Positions 34,896 to 43,148 of a DNA stretch of 64,000 nucleotides are shown one piece after another; the stretch's first letter is position 1; the number at the start of each line of letters is the position of its first letter. This stretch comes from Comamonadaceae bacterium G21597-S1. Its GTDB lineage: Bacteria > Pseudomonadota > Gammaproteobacteria > Burkholderiales > Burkholderiaceae_C. The notes below the pieces were generated by a model that saw nothing but the letters and a program-made list of their open reading frames with translations, had not been told where the DNA came from and did no database searches. Where the stretch lies: assembly GCA_027214345.1 (NCBI GenBank), contig JAPWHR010000002.1:1-64000 (forward strand). Direction: 5' to 3'. Made by a program: the position numbers and the translations under genes.

Positions 34896-35348
34896 ATGCC
34901 CCGCCACCTGAACGACATCGCCACCACCATCGTCGCCGTGGTCGAAGCCGAGACCACCGCGCTGCAGACGGCGCAACTGATGCGCCGGCACCATGTCGGC
35001 GCGCTGGTCGTCGTCGATACACACGAAAAGACCCGGCCGATCGGCATCGTCACTGACCGCGACCTGGTGCTGGCGGTGATGGCCGAGGGCCTGGATCCGG
35101 CGGTGTTCACCGCCTCGGACATCATGTCCGGCGACCTGGTTGTGGCGCGCGCCAGCCTGGAACTGCAGGACGGCGTGGCGCTGATGCACGAGCGCAAGGT
35201 GCGCCGCCTGGTCGTTGTCGACGACGCCGGCCGGCTGCGCGGCATCATGACGCTGGAGGATGTGCTCGAGGCGATGTCCGACGATCTCAAGGCGCTGGTC
35301 TCGGGCCTGCGCGGCGCACGTGACCGCGAGTTCGCGCAGCGACGCTGA
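34896..35348 (+). CDS. Stand-alone CBS-pair protein
   Basis: This 150-residue protein is almost entirely two CBS motifs: ALQTAQLMRRHHVGALVVVD (28-47), then DIMSGDLVVARASLELQDGV and LEDVLEAMSDD. It probably binds AMP, ATP, NAD or S-adenosylmethionine and modulates a partner. AAGGAGA lies before the ATG at 34896, 39 bases after the patatin. Many Burkholderiales have such proteins without assigned function; the conserved row with the DUF294 protein and patatin suggests one functional unit. Confidence 0.88.
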   Translation: MPRHLNDIATTIVAVVEAETTALQTAQLMRRHHVGALVVVDTHEKTRPIGIVTDRDLVLAVMAEGLDPAVFTASDIMSGDLVVARASLELQDGVALMHERKVRRLVVVDDAGRLRGIMTLEDVLEAMSDDLKALVSGLRGARDREFAQRR

Positions 35349-35363
35349 ACCGGCCTGCTGCCG

Positions 35364-35882
35364 TCAGCCGCGCTTGCGGTAGACGAAATACGCGTCCGGC
35401 GCCAGGTCGGCCGCGCCAACATCGGCCAGCGCGATCGGCTCGAGCGCCGCGTCCACCATCGGCTGATCGCCGACCAGATAGCCACCCGGCGCCAGGGCCT
35501 GCACGAACAGCGGCGTCAGCCAGCGCCCGAGCGCGCGGCTGGCGGCAATATCGCCGCTGCCGACGTCGGCATGGACCATCGCCACCGCACCGGCGCTGCG
35601 CGAAGCCTCGGCCGGCACGGTGTCGTGGAAATCACCGAGCCGCACCATGTCGTGCGGCGGAATGCAGTCCGGGTGCGACGCAACCTGCCGGTCGAACACA
35701 ATGATGTCGCGTCCGGCGAAACGGTCCCGCAGGTGGTCGTAAGTCCGGCCATTGCCCAGGCCCACTTCCCACACCACGCCGGGCAGTGTGCCGGTCGCCG
35801 CCGCCGCCGCGTCGATGCCGCAACGCTGCCCGACCACACGCGCGATGAAGCGTTCCAGACGCGTTTTTCCACCCTTGTTCAT
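35364..35882 (-). CDS. Class I SAM-dependent methyltransferase (small)
   Basis: A 172-residue methyltransferase-fold protein: motif I VVWEVGLGNGRTYDHLR (about 36-52), then IIVFDRQVASHPDC, GDFHDTVPA and VHADVGSGD. It matches a small predicted methyltransferase family in Alpha- and Betaproteobacteria; the substrate is unknown. The start codon at 35882 fits the family; upstream frame to 36164 overlaps the promoter region of the monooxygenase. It is divergent from the Baeyer-Villiger-type gene and converges with the CBS gene 15 bases away. Confidence 0.78.
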   Translation of the reverse strand: MNKGGKTRLERFIARVVGQRCGIDAAAAATGTLPGVVWEVGLGNGRTYDHLRDRFAGRDIIVFDRQVASHPDCIPPHDMVRLGDFHDTVPAEASRSAGAVAMVHADVGSGDIAASRALGRWLTPLFVQALAPGGYLVGDQPMVDAALEPIALADVGAADLAPDAYFVYRKRG

Positions 35883-36003
35883 GGTTCTCCCGTGAGTTGG
35901 CTGCAAAGCGGAATTGTAGGGATGCGGCTTGCGCAGCCCCGCCGGTGCGCGGTCACGGCCATCGACACGCCAGTCCCGTCGAAGTTTGTGGCCGCGCCGG
36001 ACG

Positions 36004-36032
36004 TTGCGAATTAACCGGCCGGCAGGTAAACT
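36004..36032 (+). promoter_or_regulatory. Promoter with operator A of the catabolic regulon
   Basis: TTGCGA (36004-36009), a 17-bp spacer and TAAACT (36027-36032) form a sigma-70-type promoter for the monooxygenase. The spacer and -10 are covered by TTAACCGGCC-GGCAGGTAAA (36011-36030), an imperfect palindrome matching 16 of 20 positions. Its core ACCGGCCGGCAGGTA recurs upstream of other genes of the island (38469-38488, 49961-49988). A repressor bound here would block RNA polymerase; the TetR protein at 41518-42183 is the candidate. Confidence 0.8.
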
Positions 36033-36137
36033 ATCGAGATACCCTATTCCCGGAACGGGATGCGTGGCCGCATCGATCGGTCGCGCACCCACATTTCCGT
36101 GAAGCCCGGCCGCAACCCGCATCCTCAGGAGATATGC

Positions 36138-37823
36138 ATGCCCAGTGCACCGCCCGCCAGCCATCCATCCAACCGCGCCCCTGGCTCCGCGGCGTCCCCG
36201 TCCTCACCGGTCCGACGCCTGGACGTCGTCGTCGTCGGAGCCGGCTTCGGCGGCCTGTACGCCGCCTACAAGTTCCGCGAGATGGGCCTGAAGATCCAGG
36301 GCTTTGAGGCCGGCGGCGATGTCGGCGGCGTGTGGTACTGGAACCGTTATCCGGGTGCACGCGTGGACCTGCCCAGCATCGACTACAGCTATTCGTTCTC
36401 GCCCGAGATCGAGCAGGAGTGGACCTGGTCGGAACAATACGCCGCACAACCGGAGCTGCTGGCCTATTTCAACTTCGTCGCCGAACGGCTCGATCTGCGC
36501 AGGCATTTCCAGTTCGACACCCGCGTCGTCAGCGCAGTCTGGGACGAGGAGCGCGCCTTGTGGGTCGTGAAGACGAACCGCGGCGACACGTTCGAAGCCA
36601 CCTACTGCGTGATGGCCACCGGCCCGTTGTCGGTTCCCAAGGACCCCGAGATTCCCGGCCTCGATCGCTACCGTGGCCGACTGCTGCGCGCCGGCCGCTG
36701 GCCGCATGAAGAAGTCCGCTTCGAAGGCCAGCGGGTCGGCGTCATCGGCACCGGCTCGACCGGTATCCAGGTCGTGCAGGAGGTCGGCAAGACCGCGGGC
36801 GAATTGTTCGTGTTCCAGCGCACGCCGAGCTTCACGATGCCGATGCGCAACCAGCCGCTGGAGCCCGAATACGTGGCCGAGGTCAAGCGCCACTATGCCG
36901 GCATCCGCGAGATGGCCCGCAACAGCGCCGTGGGCGGCGTACGGCCCCAGTCCTCACGCGCCTTCTTCAGCGTGACGCCGTCGCAGCGACGCCAGTTGCT
37001 GGACGACGCCTGGAAGAACGGCGGCCTGGCCATGCTCGGAACCTTCGCCGACCTGATGATCAATCCCGAGGCCAACGAGCAGGTCGCGGAATTCGTGCGC
37101 GGCAAGATCGGAGAAGTCGTCGACGACCCGAAGACCGCGGACATCCTCAAGCCGCGAGGTTATCCCATCTTCGCACGCCGCCCCTGCCTGGACACCGGCT
37201 ACTACGAGACCTACAACCAGCCCAACGTGCACCTGATCGACTGCAATACCGACGGCATCGTGGAGTTCACCGAGAAGGGGGTCCGCACCGAATCGGGCGA
37301 GATCGAGCTCGACATGTTGATCCTGGCAACCGGCTACGACGGCCTGACCGGTGCACTGATGGCCTTCGATGTGGTCGGCCGCGACGGTCATACGGTGAAC
37401 GAACACTGGAAGGACGGCGCCCGGTCCTACCTGGGCCTGATGATGGACGGTTTCCCCAACCTGTTCATGACCACCGGGCCGAACGGCCCCGCGGCGCTGG
37501 CCAACATCGTGCGCATCAGCGAACACGACGTCGACCTGATCGCCGGTGCGATCACGCACATGGCGCAGCAGGGCCTGGCCACGATCGTACCGACCCGACA
37601 GGCGGAAGACGAATGGATGGACCTGGTGCACACCCTGTCGCAGCGCACGTTGCTGTCCAAGGCCAAGACCTGGTACGTGGGTGCCAATGTCAAGGGCAAG
37701 GCACAGGGCCTGCCCATGTTCACCGGCGGATTCCTGAAGTACCGCGAGGCCTGCGCCGCCGCCGTGAACGACGGGTACCGTGGCTTCGTGTTCGAGCGGC
37801 AGAAGGAAGCGGCCGCGGCCTGA
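36138..37823 (+). CDS. Baeyer-Villiger-type flavin monooxygenase
   Basis: A 561-residue FAD/NADPH enzyme of the cyclohexanone/phenylacetone monooxygenase class, which inserts oxygen next to a ketone to make an ester or lactone. FAD motif GAGFGG (34-39), GGVWYWNRYPGARVDLPS (63-80), NADPH motif GTGSTG (204-209). The fingerprint FxGxxxHxxxW(P/D) appears as Y178-RGRLLR-AGRWP, with Arg184 in place of the histidine. Length is normal. CAGGAG RBS before the ATG at 36138. Transcribed from a promoter overlapped by operator A. The changed fingerprint could alter specificity or make it a non-Baeyer-Villiger oxidase. Confidence 0.88.
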   Translation: MPSAPPASHPSNRAPGSAASPSSPVRRLDVVVVGAGFGGLYAAYKFREMGLKIQGFEAGGDVGGVWYWNRYPGARVDLPSIDYSYSFSPEIEQEWTWSEQYAAQPELLAYFNFVAERLDLRRHFQFDTRVVSAVWDEERALWVVKTNRGDTFEATYCVMATGPLSVPKDPEIPGLDRYRGRLLRAGRWPHEEVRFEGQRVGVIGTGSTGIQVVQEVGKTAGELFVFQRTPSFTMPMRNQPLEPEYVAEVKRHYAGIREMARNSAVGGVRPQSSRAFFSVTPSQRRQLLDDAWKNGGLAMLGTFADLMINPEANEQVAEFVRGKIGEVVDDPKTADILKPRGYPIFARRPCLDTGYYETYNQPNVHLIDCNTDGIVEFTEKGVRTESGEIELDMLILATGYDGLTGALMAFDVVGRDGHTVNEHWKDGARSYLGLMMDGFPNLFMTTGPNGPAALANIVRISEHDVDLIAGAITHMAQQGLATIVPTRQAEDEWMDLVHTLSQRTLLSKAKTWYVGANVKGKAQGLPMFTGGFLKYREACAAAVNDGYRGFVFERQKEAAAA

Positions 37824-37828
37824 GAGGC

Positions 37829-37848
37829 GCCGCCCGCGCGCGGGCGGC
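37829..37848. terminator. 20-bp perfect palindrome between convergent genes
   Basis: GCCGCCCGCG followed by CGCGGGCGGC is a perfect GC-only palindrome directly after the monooxygenase stop, before the convergent NTF2-like gene. It could terminate both transcripts, but there is no T-run on either side. Confidence 0.4.
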
Positions 37849-37893
37849 ATCCACCGGGGCACGGCTGCAGTGCCGGCGGCCGCGTGGTGGGGC

Positions 37894-38433
37894 CTAGGAG
37901 CGCACCGATGCCAGCAACGCGTAGACCGGATCGTCCGGAAACAACACGCCATTGGGCGCGCGCAGTCCCATGCGCTCGCTCTCCGTGCCGGCCGGCGAAC
38001 CCAGCGGCCGCATCCAGTCGTACATCACGGTGCGCTGGGCAACGCGCCATTCTTCGCCCCGTTTCTCGAACCGATCGAGGTAACGTCCGGCCAGGAAGAC
38101 CTCCTGCAGCACGCCCGCGGCATCGGGCTCGCGCTGCAAGGCCAGGAAGTAGGTTTCCACCGCGGCCTGCACGCCGTGCAGCTCGATCGACAGGTTGGTG
38201 ACATGGTGCACCGAACGGTCGCCCTTCTTCAGCCGCGCAAGCGCCCAGTCGATGAATCCCGAGGCGCTGCCGCTGTACGGGCCGTGGCGATCGGTGCCGT
38301 CGGGCCAATACGCGCTGCGTAACGCGGCTTCGTCCTGCCGGTCGATCCCGCGGCAATAGCGGTAGATACATTCGCGGATGGCCTCGCGGTCCATCAGCTG
38401 TTGTACTGCGGCGGTGGTGGTGTCTGTCGCCAT
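37894..38433 (-). CDS. SnoaL-like/NTF2-superfamily protein
   Basis: The 179-residue protein shows the SnoaL_4 pattern: LMDREAIRECIYRYCRGIDR (13-32), then AYWPDGTDRHG, FLAGRYLDRFEKRGEEWRVA and a conserved MYDWMRP. These cone-shaped small domains act as dehydratases, isomerases or hydrolases on hydrophobic substrates such as steroids and aromatics, or as inactive binding partners. CAGGAG lies before the ATG at 38433. It is divergent from an SDR, sharing a promoter region with operator B, and likely belongs to the same regulon as the monooxygenase. Confidence 0.85.
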   Translation of the reverse strand: MATDTTTAAVQQLMDREAIRECIYRYCRGIDRQDEAALRSAYWPDGTDRHGPYSGSASGFIDWALARLKKGDRSVHHVTNLSIELHGVQAAVETYFLALQREPDAAGVLQEVFLAGRYLDRFEKRGEEWRVAQRTVMYDWMRPLGSPAGTESERMGLRAPNGVLFPDDPVYALLASVRS

Positions 38434-38454
38434 GGCGTCTCCTGTTGAAAATGG

Positions 38455-38490
38455 TTTATCCTACGATATTAACCGGCCGGCAAGTAAAAT
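38455..38490. promoter_or_regulatory. Divergent promoter with operator B
   Basis: Operator core TTAACCGGCC-GGCAAGTAAA occupies 38469-38488, nearly identical to operator A. On the minus strand TTGCCG (38478-38483), 17 bp and GATAAA (38455-38460) give a promoter for the NTF2-like gene. On the plus strand TAAAAT (38485-38490) is a -10 for the SDR with a weak TACGAT at 38462-38467. The operator overlaps both, so one repressor could silence both genes. Confidence 0.72.
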
Positions 38491-38521
38491 TATCATCCAC
38501 TCGTACTGACAGGACATCCAG

Positions 38522-39280
38522 ATGGGAACACGCTTGAACAACAAAGTCGCATTGGTCACCGGGGCCGCCCAGGGCATCGGCCGTGCCGTTGCCGGGCGCT
38601 ACGCCGCCGAAGGCGCCACGGTCGGGGTGCTGGACATCAAGGCCGAGAATGCGGAAAAAGCCGCCCAGTCGATCCGTGACGCGGGTGGCAAGGCCATCGC
38701 CTTGTCCGGCGACGTGGCCCTGCGCGAAACCCTGGCAGACGCCGTGCAGGCGCTCGAAGACCAGTTCGGCCGCCTCGACATCCTGGTCAACAACGCGATC
38801 TGGGTGCGGTACAACACCATCGACGCCATCACGCCCGAGATCCTGCAACGCATGGTCGGCACCGGCTTCAACTCCGTGGTATGGGGCATACAGGTTGCCG
38901 CACCCGTCATGGCACGCAGCGGCGGCGGTTCCATTATCAACATCGCGTCGGCGGCGGGCTTTCTCGGCATTCCGTCGGCCATGATCTACTGCGGCGTCAA
39001 GGCCGGCGTGCTGGGTCTGACGCGGTCTGCCGCGGTCGACCTGGGCAAGGACCGGATCCGGGTCAACGCCATCGCCCCGGGCTCCATCGTCACCGAAGGC
39101 GTCAGCATCAACGTGGACGAAGCCATGCGTGCCAAGCGCATCGCGCGCACGCCGATGGGCCGACTCGGTCAGGTCGAGGACATCGCGGCCGCGGCCTGCT
39201 TTCTCGCGTCCGACGAGAGCAGCTTCGTCACCGGCGAATCGATGCTCGTCGACGGCGGCGTCACGCACGCACTGATCTGA
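38522..39280 (+). CDS. Short-chain dehydrogenase/reductase
   Basis: A 252-residue classical SDR: TGAAQGIG (13-20), Asp38 after strand 2 (VLDIK) suggesting NAD(H), Ser143, Tyr156 and Lys160 (YCGVK), and C-terminal FLASDESSFVTGESMLVDGG. It presumably oxidises an alcohol of the pathway, for example a hydroxy acid after lactone opening, or supplies the ketone to the monooxygenase. Transcribed from the operator B region and followed by an ADP-forming acyl-CoA ligase 59 bases later, with TetR next. Confidence 0.9.
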   Translation: MGTRLNNKVALVTGAAQGIGRAVAGRYAAEGATVGVLDIKAENAEKAAQSIRDAGGKAIALSGDVALRETLADAVQALEDQFGRLDILVNNAIWVRYNTIDAITPEILQRMVGTGFNSVVWGIQVAAPVMARSGGGSIINIASAAGFLGIPSAMIYCGVKAGVLGLTRSAAVDLGKDRIRVNAIAPGSIVTEGVSINVDEAMRAKRIARTPMGRLGQVEDIAAAACFLASDESSFVTGESMLVDGGVTHALI

Positions 39281-39339
39281 CGCGCGGCGCCCTGCCCCAT
39301 CGACCACTGGACCACTCGACCTCCCGACGGAACACCACC

Positions 39340-41448
39340 ATGGCATCACAAGCACAACACGCGCTGCACCCCCTGTTCTTTCCCGCGTCGCTGGCGCTGA
39401 TCGGCGCGTCGTCGGATCCGGAACGGATCGGCGGTCGCCCACTGCGCTTCCTGCTGGAGGCCGGCTTCACCGGCGACCTGTATCCGGTCAACCGCAGCGG
39501 CGCAGCCGAGATCCAGGGGCTCAAGGCCTACAAGAGCCTGCTCGACGTGCCGGGCACGGTGGAACACGCCATCATCGCCGTGCCGGCGGCCGGCGTGGAG
39601 GCGGCTTTGCAGGAGTGCGCCACCAAGGGCGTGCGGGTGGTGCAGGTCTTCACGGCCGGGTTTGCCGAGATCGACGCCGAGGGCGCCCGGATGCAGCAGC
39701 GCTTCGTCGACATCTGCCGGGCCGCCGGCATGCGCATGGTCGGCCCGAACTCGCTGGGGGTGCTCAACCCGTCCACGCACCTCATCGCGACGTTCTCCAC
39801 CGCGCTCAATGGCCTGCGTCCCACCAGCGGCGTGATCGGGCTGGCGACCCAGAGCGGCGCGTTCGGGTCGGCGACTTACGGCATGGCGACGCTGCGCGGC
39901 ATCGGGCTGAGCCGCGTCATCGCCACCGGCAACGAAGCGGACGTGGACGTGGCCGAATGCATCGACTACCTGGCCGACGACCCGGATACCCGCGTCATCT
40001 GTGCCGCGCTCGAGGCCTGCAAGGACGCCACGCGGTTGCGCGCCGCCCTGCTCAAGGCCGCCGACGCCGGCAAGCCGGTGATCATCATGAAGGTCGGCAG
40101 CACCGAAGTCGGTGCCGCGGCCGCAGCCACCCACACCGGCTCGCTGGCCGGCAACGACGCCATTTACGACTGCGTGTTCGCCGAATGCGGCGCGCACCGC
40201 ACCGCATCCATCGAGGACATGCTGGATTTGGCGCATTTCTGCGCCGTCACCGGCGGCCTGCCATCGAACGAGGACATCGGCATCATGACCGGCTCGGGCG
40301 GCATCGGCATCCTGATGGCCGACTGTGCCAGCGACCTGGGCATGGCGCTTCCCGCGCTGCCCGACAGCGTCGCGGCCGGCCTGCGCGAGGTCGTTCCCTT
40401 CGCCGTTCCCGCCAACCCCTTCGACACCACGGCCCAGGTCACGTCGGTGCCCGACGGTGTCAACCGCGTGCTGCAGGCCATGGCCTGCGACGAGGCGCCG
40501 TTCGCCACCCTGTTCGCCTACCTGGCCCACATCGGTCTCTCCCCGACCCGCTTCGCCGGCACGGAACAAGGCCTGATCGCCCTGCACCAGGCCCATCCGA
40601 AGCAACACCTCGTCGTCGTCATGTTGTCCGACCCGCAGGTGACGCGCCGGCTGGAGGCGGCGGGCATCGCCGTATTCGCCGACCCGTCCCGCGCCGTGCG
40701 CGCGGTGGCCGGCGCGGCCCGCATGGCACGGCTGCGTCGGCAATTGCACCGGCTGCCGGCCGCGAACGCCGACGCGGCGGCGCAACCGCCGCTGCCGCAG
40801 GGCCTGACCGAACACCAGGCCAAGGCCTTGCTGGGAGAAGCCGGCATTCCCGTATTGCCCGAACAGGTGTGCGATTCCCCGGCCCGGGCCGTGCAGGCGG
40901 CCGACGCCATGGGTTACCCGGTGGTGGCCAAGATCGTGTCAGCCGACATCGCCCACAAGACCGAGGTCGGCGGCGTGATGATCGACCTGGCCGACGCCGA
41001 TGCCGTCGCGCAGGCGTTTGACACCATCATGGCACGCGCATCCAGGGCCGCGCCCGACGCGCGCATCGACGGCATCCTGATCGCACCGATGGTGCGCGGA
41101 GGCGTCGAGACGATCCTGGGCATCCATGCCGACCCGGTGTTCGGTCCGATGCTCATGTTCGGCCTGGGGGGCACGGCGGTGGAGCTCTACAAGGACGTCG
41201 CGTTCGCCTCGGCCCCGTTGACACCCGAGCGGGCACGGGCGCTGCTGCAATCGGTCCGCGCCAGCGCGCTGCTGTCGGGCTGGCGCGGCAACCCGCCCTG
41301 CGACACCGGGGCCTTGACGGATGCGATGTGCCGGCTGTCTGCGTTCGCGGCCCGGCATGCGGGGCAACTCGCCGGCATCGACATCAACCCGTTCGTGGTG
41401 CAGGCGCAAGGAGCGGTCTGCCTCGACGCATTGATCTCCACGCGCTGA
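39340..41448 (+). CDS. ADP-forming acyl-CoA synthetase (acetate--CoA ligase family, fused subunits)
   Basis: A 702-residue protein that activates a carboxylic acid to its CoA ester with ATP, giving ADP and phosphate. N-terminal CoA-binding Rossmann part (FFPASLALIGASSDPERIGG, 13-32), central ligase_CoA domains (ATQSGAFGSATYGMATLRGI, THTGSLAGND) and a C-terminal ATP-grasp domain (LTEHQAKALLGEAGIPVLPE, KIVSADIAHKTEVGGVMIDL). It follows the SDR in one operon, and TetR is 69 bases downstream. It offers a second CoA-activation route in the island beside the two AMP-forming ligases. Confidence 0.9.
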   Translation: MASQAQHALHPLFFPASLALIGASSDPERIGGRPLRFLLEAGFTGDLYPVNRSGAAEIQGLKAYKSLLDVPGTVEHAIIAVPAAGVEAALQECATKGVRVVQVFTAGFAEIDAEGARMQQRFVDICRAAGMRMVGPNSLGVLNPSTHLIATFSTALNGLRPTSGVIGLATQSGAFGSATYGMATLRGIGLSRVIATGNEADVDVAECIDYLADDPDTRVICAALEACKDATRLRAALLKAADAGKPVIIMKVGSTEVGAAAAATHTGSLAGNDAIYDCVFAECGAHRTASIEDMLDLAHFCAVTGGLPSNEDIGIMTGSGGIGILMADCASDLGMALPALPDSVAAGLREVVPFAVPANPFDTTAQVTSVPDGVNRVLQAMACDEAPFATLFAYLAHIGLSPTRFAGTEQGLIALHQAHPKQHLVVVMLSDPQVTRRLEAAGIAVFADPSRAVRAVAGAARMARLRRQLHRLPAANADAAAQPPLPQGLTEHQAKALLGEAGIPVLPEQVCDSPARAVQAADAMGYPVVAKIVSADIAHKTEVGGVMIDLADADAVAQAFDTIMARASRAAPDARIDGILIAPMVRGGVETILGIHADPVFGPMLMFGLGGTAVELYKDVAFASAPLTPERARALLQSVRASALLSGWRGNPPCDTGALTDAMCRLSAFAARHAGQLAGIDINPFVVQAQGAVCLDALISTR

Positions 41449-41517
41449 CGCCTGGAATCCGGCCTTGCGATCCTCTATCATCGACCACGGTTGCCACAGC
41501 CCCCTGTGACACGAGCC

Positions 41518-42183
41518 ATGACCACACGCCGCGTGAAGACCGCTCCTGAAAATGCCCACTCCGGCGAAGCCAGCGCGCCGCAGGACAACCGCGAAACCCA
41601 GCTGCTGCTGATTGCGCGCCAACTGTTCGCCAGCAAGGGCTTCGACCGAACCTCGCTGCGCGACATCGCAGACGAGGCCAAGATCACCAAGGCGGCGTTG
41701 TACTACTACTTCCCCAACAAGGATGCGCTGTACGAGCGTGTCGTGCTCGAGTCGCTGGAAACCCTGGTGCGTGTCGTCTCGGCCGCGGTCGAGCAACACC
41801 AGTCGCCGACCGACCGCGTGCTCGCCTACATGCGTGCATCGGCCGACTTTCTCGACGAACGACGCGACCAGTGGCTGGCTGGCTCCAATGCCTTCCGCCA
41901 GGGCCCGCAGAACGAGCAGCGCCTGAAGGCGGTCAAGCTGCGCGACACCTACGAAAAGTTGCTGCGCCAATGCATCATGGACGGCATCGTCACCGGCGAG
42001 TTCCGGCCGGTGGACGCCGGCATGGCGGGCCGCTTCCTGCTGTCCACGCTGAACCACCTGAGCCGCTGGCACAAGCCCGGCGGCCGCCTCACCGCCCACG
42101 AGGTGATGGAGCAGTTCGTCAACATGGCCTTGTTCGGCCTGGTGGCCACGCCTGCGGCGAACAACCGCGTCCCCAAGGCCTGA
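41518..42183 (+). CDS. TetR-family transcriptional regulator, candidate repressor of the island
   Basis: The protein has 221 residues. The N-terminal helix-turn-helix is TSLRDIADEAKITKAALYYY followed by FPNKDALYERV; the preceding RETQLLLIARQLFASKGFD is also typical. The C-terminal domain (about 85-210) with DQWLAGSNAFRQGP and FLLSTLNHLSRWHKPGG resembles TetR_C regulators of acyl-CoA catabolism, whose ligands are often acyl-CoA thioesters. The ATG at 41518 is used; a TTG at 41491 would add nine residues. It is the only regulator in the 36-64 kb island, so it is the likely reader of operators A to D. Confidence 0.9.
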   Translation: MTTRRVKTAPENAHSGEASAPQDNRETQLLLIARQLFASKGFDRTSLRDIADEAKITKAALYYYFPNKDALYERVVLESLETLVRVVSAAVEQHQSPTDRVLAYMRASADFLDERRDQWLAGSNAFRQGPQNEQRLKAVKLRDTYEKLLRQCIMDGIVTGEFRPVDAGMAGRFLLSTLNHLSRWHKPGGRLTAHEVMEQFVNMALFGLVATPAANNRVPKA

Positions 42184-42296
42184 CTGCGCAGGGCGCAGCG
42201 GCTGTCACGGCGGACTTGTGCCGCGCGGCTCCGGACTGCGAACTGCACCAAACCGGCACTACCGCCGAGACCCGATCCTGCACCACCACCCAAATG

Positions 42297-42326
42297 GACG
42301 CCGCGGCCGGTGCATGCCGCGGCGTC
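42297..42326. terminator. 11-bp hairpin between convergent tetR and enoyl-CoA hydratase genes
   Basis: GACGCCGCGGC (42297-42307), an 8-base loop, then GCCGCGGCGTC (42316-42326) is a perfect stem between the ends of two convergent genes. It may serve as a bidirectional terminator; no T-run follows. Confidence 0.5.
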
Positions 42327-42348
42327 GATCCGGACAACGCCTCGTCGA

Positions 42349-43116
42349 TCAGGTTCCGGTAAACACGGCGGGTCGCTTCTCGGCAAATGCACGCATGGCT
42401 TCGCGCGAGTCGTTGGTCTGTCCCAGTTCCGCCGTCATGTTCTGCTCGAAGCGGTAACCATCGCGCAGCGTCATGTTCTCGATCGTGCTGGCAGAGTTCT
42501 TGGCGGTACGGCTGGCCAGCGGGCTCTTGGCGGCAATGCGCCGGGCCATGTCCATCGCGGCGGGCATCAGCTCGTCCAGCGGCACGCAGATCTCGACAAT
42601 GCCGCGGCGATACAGTTCCGCCCCGGAGATGCGGTCGCCGGTCATCATCAGCCGCCGGGTCAGCGAATGACCGCACACGCGCATGGCGTGGCGCCCGCCG
42701 CCCATCAGGCCGACATCGACTTCGGGCAATCCGAGCGACGCGTTCTCCGAACACAACAGGATGTCGCAGGACACGGCGATACCCATGCCGGCCCCCAGCG
42801 CGGGCCCGTTGATGGCGGCCAGCACCGGCTTCTTGCACTCGATGATGGAGTAACTCAGTTCGCGCGCCAGGCGTGAATGGGCCCAGCGTTCGCCCGGCTC
42901 GAAGGTCTTGTTGGCGCGGCCCTTGATGTCCGCGCCGGCGCAGAAGATCTTGCCCTTGCCGGTCAGCACGACGACGCGCACATCGTCTCGATCATTCATC
43001 GCGTCGAAGGTGCGGATCATCGCCTCCATCAGGTCCTTGTTCACCGCATTGACCGGCGGCGCATCGATCGTCACCACGGCCACGTAGTCGGCCACTTCCA
43101 CCTTGACTGGTTCCAT
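42349..43116 (-). CDS. Enoyl-CoA hydratase/isomerase family protein
   Basis: A 255-residue crotonase. The oxyanion-hole motifs are KIFCAGADIKGR (about 56-67) and INGPALGAGMGIAVSCDILL (about 103-122). The usual catalytic glutamates are represented by Glu in LPEVDVGLMGG (second Glu); the first position carries Arg/His-type residues, so a hydratase or isomerase role is not certain. AAGGAG RBS before the ATG at 43116. Last gene of the minus-strand operon, after the SDR pair; the gap to the upstream gene is 32 bases. Confidence 0.87.
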   Translation of the reverse strand: MEPVKVEVADYVAVVTIDAPPVNAVNKDLMEAMIRTFDAMNDRDDVRVVVLTGKGKIFCAGADIKGRANKTFEPGERWAHSRLARELSYSIIECKKPVLAAINGPALGAGMGIAVSCDILLCSENASLGLPEVDVGLMGGGRHAMRVCGHSLTRRLMMTGDRISGAELYRRGIVEICVPLDELMPAAMDMARRIAAKSPLASRTAKNSASTIENMTLRDGYRFEQNMTAELGQTNDSREAMRAFAEKRPAVFTGT

Positions 43117-43148
43117 GCTTTTCTCCTTGATTGACTGCTTGCACATAT

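Noticed and set aside
38881-39339. Upstream extension of the ADP-forming ligase frame across the SDR gene
   Set aside because: Similarity to the ligase family begins at the ATG at 39340; the upstream part overlaps a well-defined SDR in another frame.
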